The translations under genes were made by a program, and so were the position numbers. Shown here in pieces: positions 60,360-64,000 of a stretch of DNA of 64,000 bases. The notes under the pieces were generated by a model, which was not told the DNA's origin, made no database searches, and saw only the letters and a program-made list of their open reading frames with translations. Every line of letters starts with the position of its first letter. Position 1 is the stretch's first letter. The stretch comes from Lithospermum erythrorhizon (lineage: Eukaryota > Streptophyta > Magnoliopsida > Boraginales > Boraginaceae): positions 16,755 through 80,754 of the forward strand of contig JADFUC010001584.1 in NCBI GenBank assembly GCA_019722365.1, in the 5' to 3' direction.

Positions 60360-62891
60360 TGAAATAACCCATTCGTTAAAAAAAAAATAAAATAAAAAAT
60401 AAAAAAATTCTTTAAATTGGGTGGGACCCGGAGTTGACATCAATAATTTTCGGAATAGTATCGATATACCGAGACTAGTATTATATGAGTAGTAGTTTGT
60501 GTCATGAGAAATTTTACATTTGGAATCGGTTTCATTGAGATTTAGAAATGCGGAAAGTTGAAATTAACTGAAAACAACGGGACTTAAGAGCGTCCAAATA
60601 TCTTATCGTCCTTTATAAATCCGTCGTTATCCGAAACCAGGAGCCCATCGCTTCCCCTCGTAGTCGGCGTCGTCCTTAACTACACTCCACTTTCATTTTC
60701 ACTTTTCTCCTTGATCTTGCGGTTTTGGAGATTTTTAGCATTTTGGATTCTCCTCGGCGTTCCGCTGACTTGCGAGGTAAGAAAGGTGGCGCTTTTGTGA
60801 GATTTTTACCACGTTTTTGAACTCGGTTGACTTTTAGTTGACTTCTTACATTTTTGGTTTAAATTGCAATAATAAGTTCTTAGATTCTTAAATTAGTTGT
60901 TTTAGAGTTAAATTGGAAGATTGTTGAGTATTTCATGGATTATGGAACGTTTGACTTTTGTTGACTTCGGTTGACTTTGAGATTGAGGCTTTAATATGGT
61001 AGAGAATTATCATCTAAGCAGGAATTATGTGGTTAGAAGTTATAATAATCGATTTTTGGGTTGAAATATGTTGATGTAGTTGAGTTGACTTTTGTTGACT
61101 TTTTGAGGAAAAATGTGGAATTTGTAAAAGTGTGTTGTTGGAGTTTAATATAGTGTTTTGGAGTATAGGTTGTGATTTTAAATAGTTATAAGAGATTATG
61201 TTGGATTTGATTTGGGGTGAGTTGAGTAGTATTTGGTCTTTGAAATAAAAGTTGTTAAAAATGGGTGAATTAGGTTGAGGAAATCGATTGTTGGATTGAT
61301 TAGATTGTGATTTAAAGTGTTATGGTTGGGGTAATAAAGTGATGACCGAGATATTTGGAATTTTAGCGATGTATATTAATTTCGAGGATAGGAGTGATCC
61401 TTTAAAGTTGGCCACGAATTGTGAGATGTGGTATAATACTTGGGGTTTAATAAATGTTAAGAGAGGTTATTCTACGGATTGTGTTATAATGTATAATTTC
61501 TTTGAATATGAGTTGAGCCGGACCTAACCGTGGCTACCTAGAGTTGTCATTATTGCTTTTGGCTCAGTGAGTACAAATCTGCTGATGGGAACCACTTCAT
61601 ATATATATTATATTTATATTTTTTATATATGTGTTTGTCGTGGGACTATTTTTGACATGTGTATTGTGTGGTTATCGTTTATATTATGGGAAATAATTGA
61701 GATTATGATTGATATTATGTGATGTCGTGATTTATGATTGATATTTTTGTGATAATTGTGATTATGATTCATGTTATGACATTGTGGTGTCCGTTGTGGT
61801 TATACCGCGTGTCTTTGTGTACTTGTGTTGTGTGTGCGGTTGTGTGTGTAATGCATTGATGCGGATGTATTTTGATTGCTTTGTTTGTTGTTATTTATGG
61901 AGGCCGGTGGTGACCACAGGCCAAGGGAGGCAGTGTGGTATGCGTATTGGTGGGTAGCCGGGTGGATTCGGGAGGTTTGGTGTGATGTCGTATCGAAGGG
62001 TGTAGCCTCGGTCGGGCGATGGAGGTGGAGCTCGTCTGGAATATTTGGGGTGGATTCCTCCGTTTTGTTTGTTATTTGTGGTTGTGGATTCCTCGTTTGT
62101 TTGTGTTTATGGAGGTGGATTCTCGTTTGTTTATTGTTTGTGGAGGTGGATTCCTCGTTTGTTTACTATTTGCGGGAGGTGGATTCACCAAATCGATTAT
62201 TTATTAGATTAGTTCGTTTGATTATCTTTGTGTGTTGAGATAGTTTCCTTAAATGAGTATCGTTATTGATGTTTATAAGTTCACGTAGCCTTAGTATTAG
62301 GTGACATCATTGTAAAGAGTATTCTATGATTTGTGAGCCTGATTATTCATTATTAACTGGTTGATGTATATGCATATATTGCCATATATAGTATGATTAT
62401 ATATGTGATTGGATAAAATACATGGTATTTGTATTCACTCGGCTTTATAGGCGACTCCACATTCACATGGGCGGGCGTTTTATGCACAGGTTTTGAGGGT
62501 TGTCGTTGAGGTTGCCGAGAAGCTACGTTGATAGGTTGCGGATTAAAGATTGTAGGTGAGGCGACAGTGGCATAAAAGATCCTCAGCCAGTCCTTTTCAC
62601 TGCTGTTATATTTTCTAGCTGAGCTTGTATATTGAGGGGGTACGTATGTGAATATGTTGTATTGTGGAGATTATGTGTATTGTATGAGTTGCATTATTCG
62701 AGGTTGATGTATGTTTCGTTGGTGATACGTTTTTTGTGTGATGTATTGTTAGTTCACGCGATGGTCGAAGTGTATTATTATTATTAAAGTCAAATGAAGT
62801 CTTTTTATGTTGTCGTCAATCGATCGGTGACTGCGATGTCTGGTTGTTGATGACGCCAACATAGGGCGGCCGACTTGGGGCGGGTCGTTCT
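60360..62891 (+). repeat. 3' LTR of element B
   Basis: 2.53 kb from TGAAATAACCC to GGGGCGGGTCGTT. The start is shared with the LTR at 14770 and the end with 55371-55865. A (A/T)-rich insertion AAAAAAAAATAAAATAAAAA follows the first 20 bp. A donor-like GCGAG|GTAAGAAAG lies at 60777, after a pyrimidine-rich leader. A ~31-bp minisatellite lies at 62043-62187. All frames inside are short. Confidence 0.88.
62043..62187 (+). repeat. ~31-bp minisatellite in the element B LTR
   Basis: Five anchors GTGGATTC at 62050, 62084, 62115, 62146 and 62179 (spacing 31-34 bp) with CCTCGTTTGTTTAT between. The unit is homologous to the reverse complement of the units at 39181-39286 and lies 1.68-1.83 kb into the LTR. 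Confidence 0.9.
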
Positions 62892-63283
62892 GAGGTTAGT
62901 ACTTGGAGGTATGAAGTTGAGATCAAGTGTTACAACTGGTGGTGTGGGAACAAGTGTTCTCAAATGTTTAAGCGTAAGGTGTTATAGCGGGGCAGTAGAT
63001 GGTAGCGGTTCAATTTTAATAGATGTATTTGGCGGGAAAAATCGAAGGAAGCGGTTCATGATGGGTTAAAGGCAAGCGTAGTGTATTTATTGTGGTGAGA
63101 TCTTGTCCTTTTAGCCCACGTTCCTTTTTTGAAGACTTTCATTATATTGTTTCCAAATAATACAGCGCTCGTCAAACATTTTCCCCTACTAAATTACTTC
63201 ATAACCAATCACACAAATTGTTTTCCCTACTGCTAAAGTAGCACAACCTCGCTCAAATTCAACCCAAGAATTCCAAAGAAAAA
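62892..63283 (+). other. Flank of element B; no gene seen
   Basis: After the LTR end no target duplication could be paired. A 65-codon frame (62875-63069) begins inside the LTR and is likely accidental. From 63100 the composition changes to non-repetitive-looking AT-rich DNA that may be upstream sequence of the frame at 63284. Confidence 0.4.
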
Positions 63284-63445
63284 ATGGTTAAAACGCGAAG
63301 GGGTCTTAACACGTCGGAAAAAAGCGACAAAGGGAAGAGAAGAAGGGTGTAGGAACAAAGTGATGATTCATGCGTGGTGGTGGAACCCAGGTGTAATAAA
63401 CGAAAGAAAGAACACAGCGAAGGTCAAAGAGTAAAATCACGGACT
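63284..63445 (+). pseudogene. Possible degraded first exon, basic protein
   Basis: ATG at 63284-63286 in a good context (AAAAAATGGTT). The frame reads MVKTRRGLNTSEKSDKGKRR, then TAG at 63350. The same frame continues with a Lys/Arg-rich stretch containing NKRKKEHSEGQR until TGA at 63446. The repeated basic clusters resemble nuclear localisation signals. It may be a real exon damaged by mutation or base-calling error, or chance. The family is not recognised. Confidence 0.35.
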
Positions 63446-63770
63446 TGAGAAGACAATGGAGGATGAAGCGTTCTCGATCTATGCCAATCGAAGACAATGG
63501 AGGTAACCCGCGATTCCCATGACAAATATTTGCTTGGGTGGATTATCTGAATGTTCGCGAGGTGGGTAACCTAGACGAATAGGGATAATGTGGAAGATGA
63601 TGATATGTCGGTAGGAAAAGTCCATGAGTGTAATTGATGTTGAAGAGCGTTATTGAAAGGACATTGCTCGATTGTTGAAGAAAGAGTCATTGACTCTTAG
63701 GTGGCGATGTGATGTCGAGGAAGCGTAGATGTGTCGAGAACCATTTATCACGCCGTCCCATCATTGATGA

Positions 63771-64000
63771 GATAAGACTGGTGAACCCCCTGTTATTTTT
63801 CAAGATCATGTCAAGATAGATGCTACTAGTGGTACTATTGGTGATGAGAATGTATCATGTGCTGGGGACATGATGACTGAAAAAGTTGAAGAACCAAGCT
63901 CTGAGGGCTTGGGTGCAAATGTAGATCTAAGTGTCAAGGACATTGTGAATGGATGCAAGGATTCCACTTTCTTAGAGAATGATGTGTTAGAGCCATCGTG
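63771..64000 (+). CDS. Coding-like frame running off the right edge, function unknown
   Basis: 76 codons are open from just after a TGA (63768-63770) to the edge. The product is acidic and Ser/Thr-rich (for example MMTEKVEEPSSEGLG and SVKDIVNGCKDS) with codon-like composition unlike the surrounding LTR DNA. There is no start codon at the beginning, so it would be an internal exon or part of one. It is not in the same frame as the stretch at 63284-63445. No domain is recognised. Confidence 0.45.

Noticed and set aside
61876..62238. 120-codon plus-strand frame with Trp/Val/Leu-rich repeats
   Set aside because: It crosses the ~31-bp minisatellite in the B LTR; the repetitive hydrophobic product reflects the repeat unit.

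Overview
The window is nuclear DNA of a flowering plant, probably a eudicot. The evidence is a multi-exon plant-type bHLH gene with GT-AG introns, a tRNA-derived SINE, a Stowaway MITE, MULE- and CACTA-type DNA transposons, and many Ty3/gypsy (chromovirus/Tekay-like) and Ty1/copia LTR retrotransposons. I cannot name the species. No bacterial-type gene, CRISPR array, rRNA gene or functional tRNA gene was seen.

Layout. 1-7.3 kb: the 5' part of one host gene on the minus strand, a bHLH128/FBH-like transcription factor. Exon 1 is at 6799-7270, exon 2 at 2485-2801, exon 3 at 260-397 and exon 4 at 61-126; the remaining exons lie beyond the left edge. Its two large introns carry a SINE with a perfect 13-bp target duplication, a long-TIR MULE-like foldback element that may hold a captured first exon, a Stowaway MITE and one CACTA terminus. 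7.3-7.9 kb: its upstream region. 7.9-14.8 kb: decayed Ty1/copia DNA in both orientations. 14.8-34.4 kb: nested Ty3/gypsy LTRs. A plus-strand LTR (14770-15846 and about 23491-24932) is split by a complete but coding-dead minus-strand element (15847 to about 23490). A second minus-strand LTR (26131 to about 30435) is split by a plus-strand solo LTR (27157-29675). A further solo LTR lies at 31081-33859. 34.4-51 kb: a CACTA-like DNA element with a 125-bp tandem array and GRF-type zinc-finger relics, broken by minus-strand LTRs and by a gag-pol body (42417-47245). One LTR plus about 1.45 kb of flank is present twice (38569 to about 42400 and 47246 to about 51060). 52.6-62.9 kb: a plus-strand pol relic joined to a truncated LTR, then a complete decayed element (primer-binding site, internal region, 3' LTR). 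63.3-64 kb: low-copy-looking DNA with a coding-like frame that runs off the right edge.

Apart from the bHLH gene and possibly the right-edge frame, every recognisable coding stretch is a broken transposon relic. The most interesting signals are structural: ~30-bp minisatellites at nearly the same place in several diverged LTRs, a splice-donor-like site kept about 370-500 bp into most LTRs, homologous internal regions paired with different LTRs, and pol-LTR junctions that suggest unequal exchange. Repeat copies differ by many small indels; poor consensus quality in the repeats is a real alternative to biological decay.
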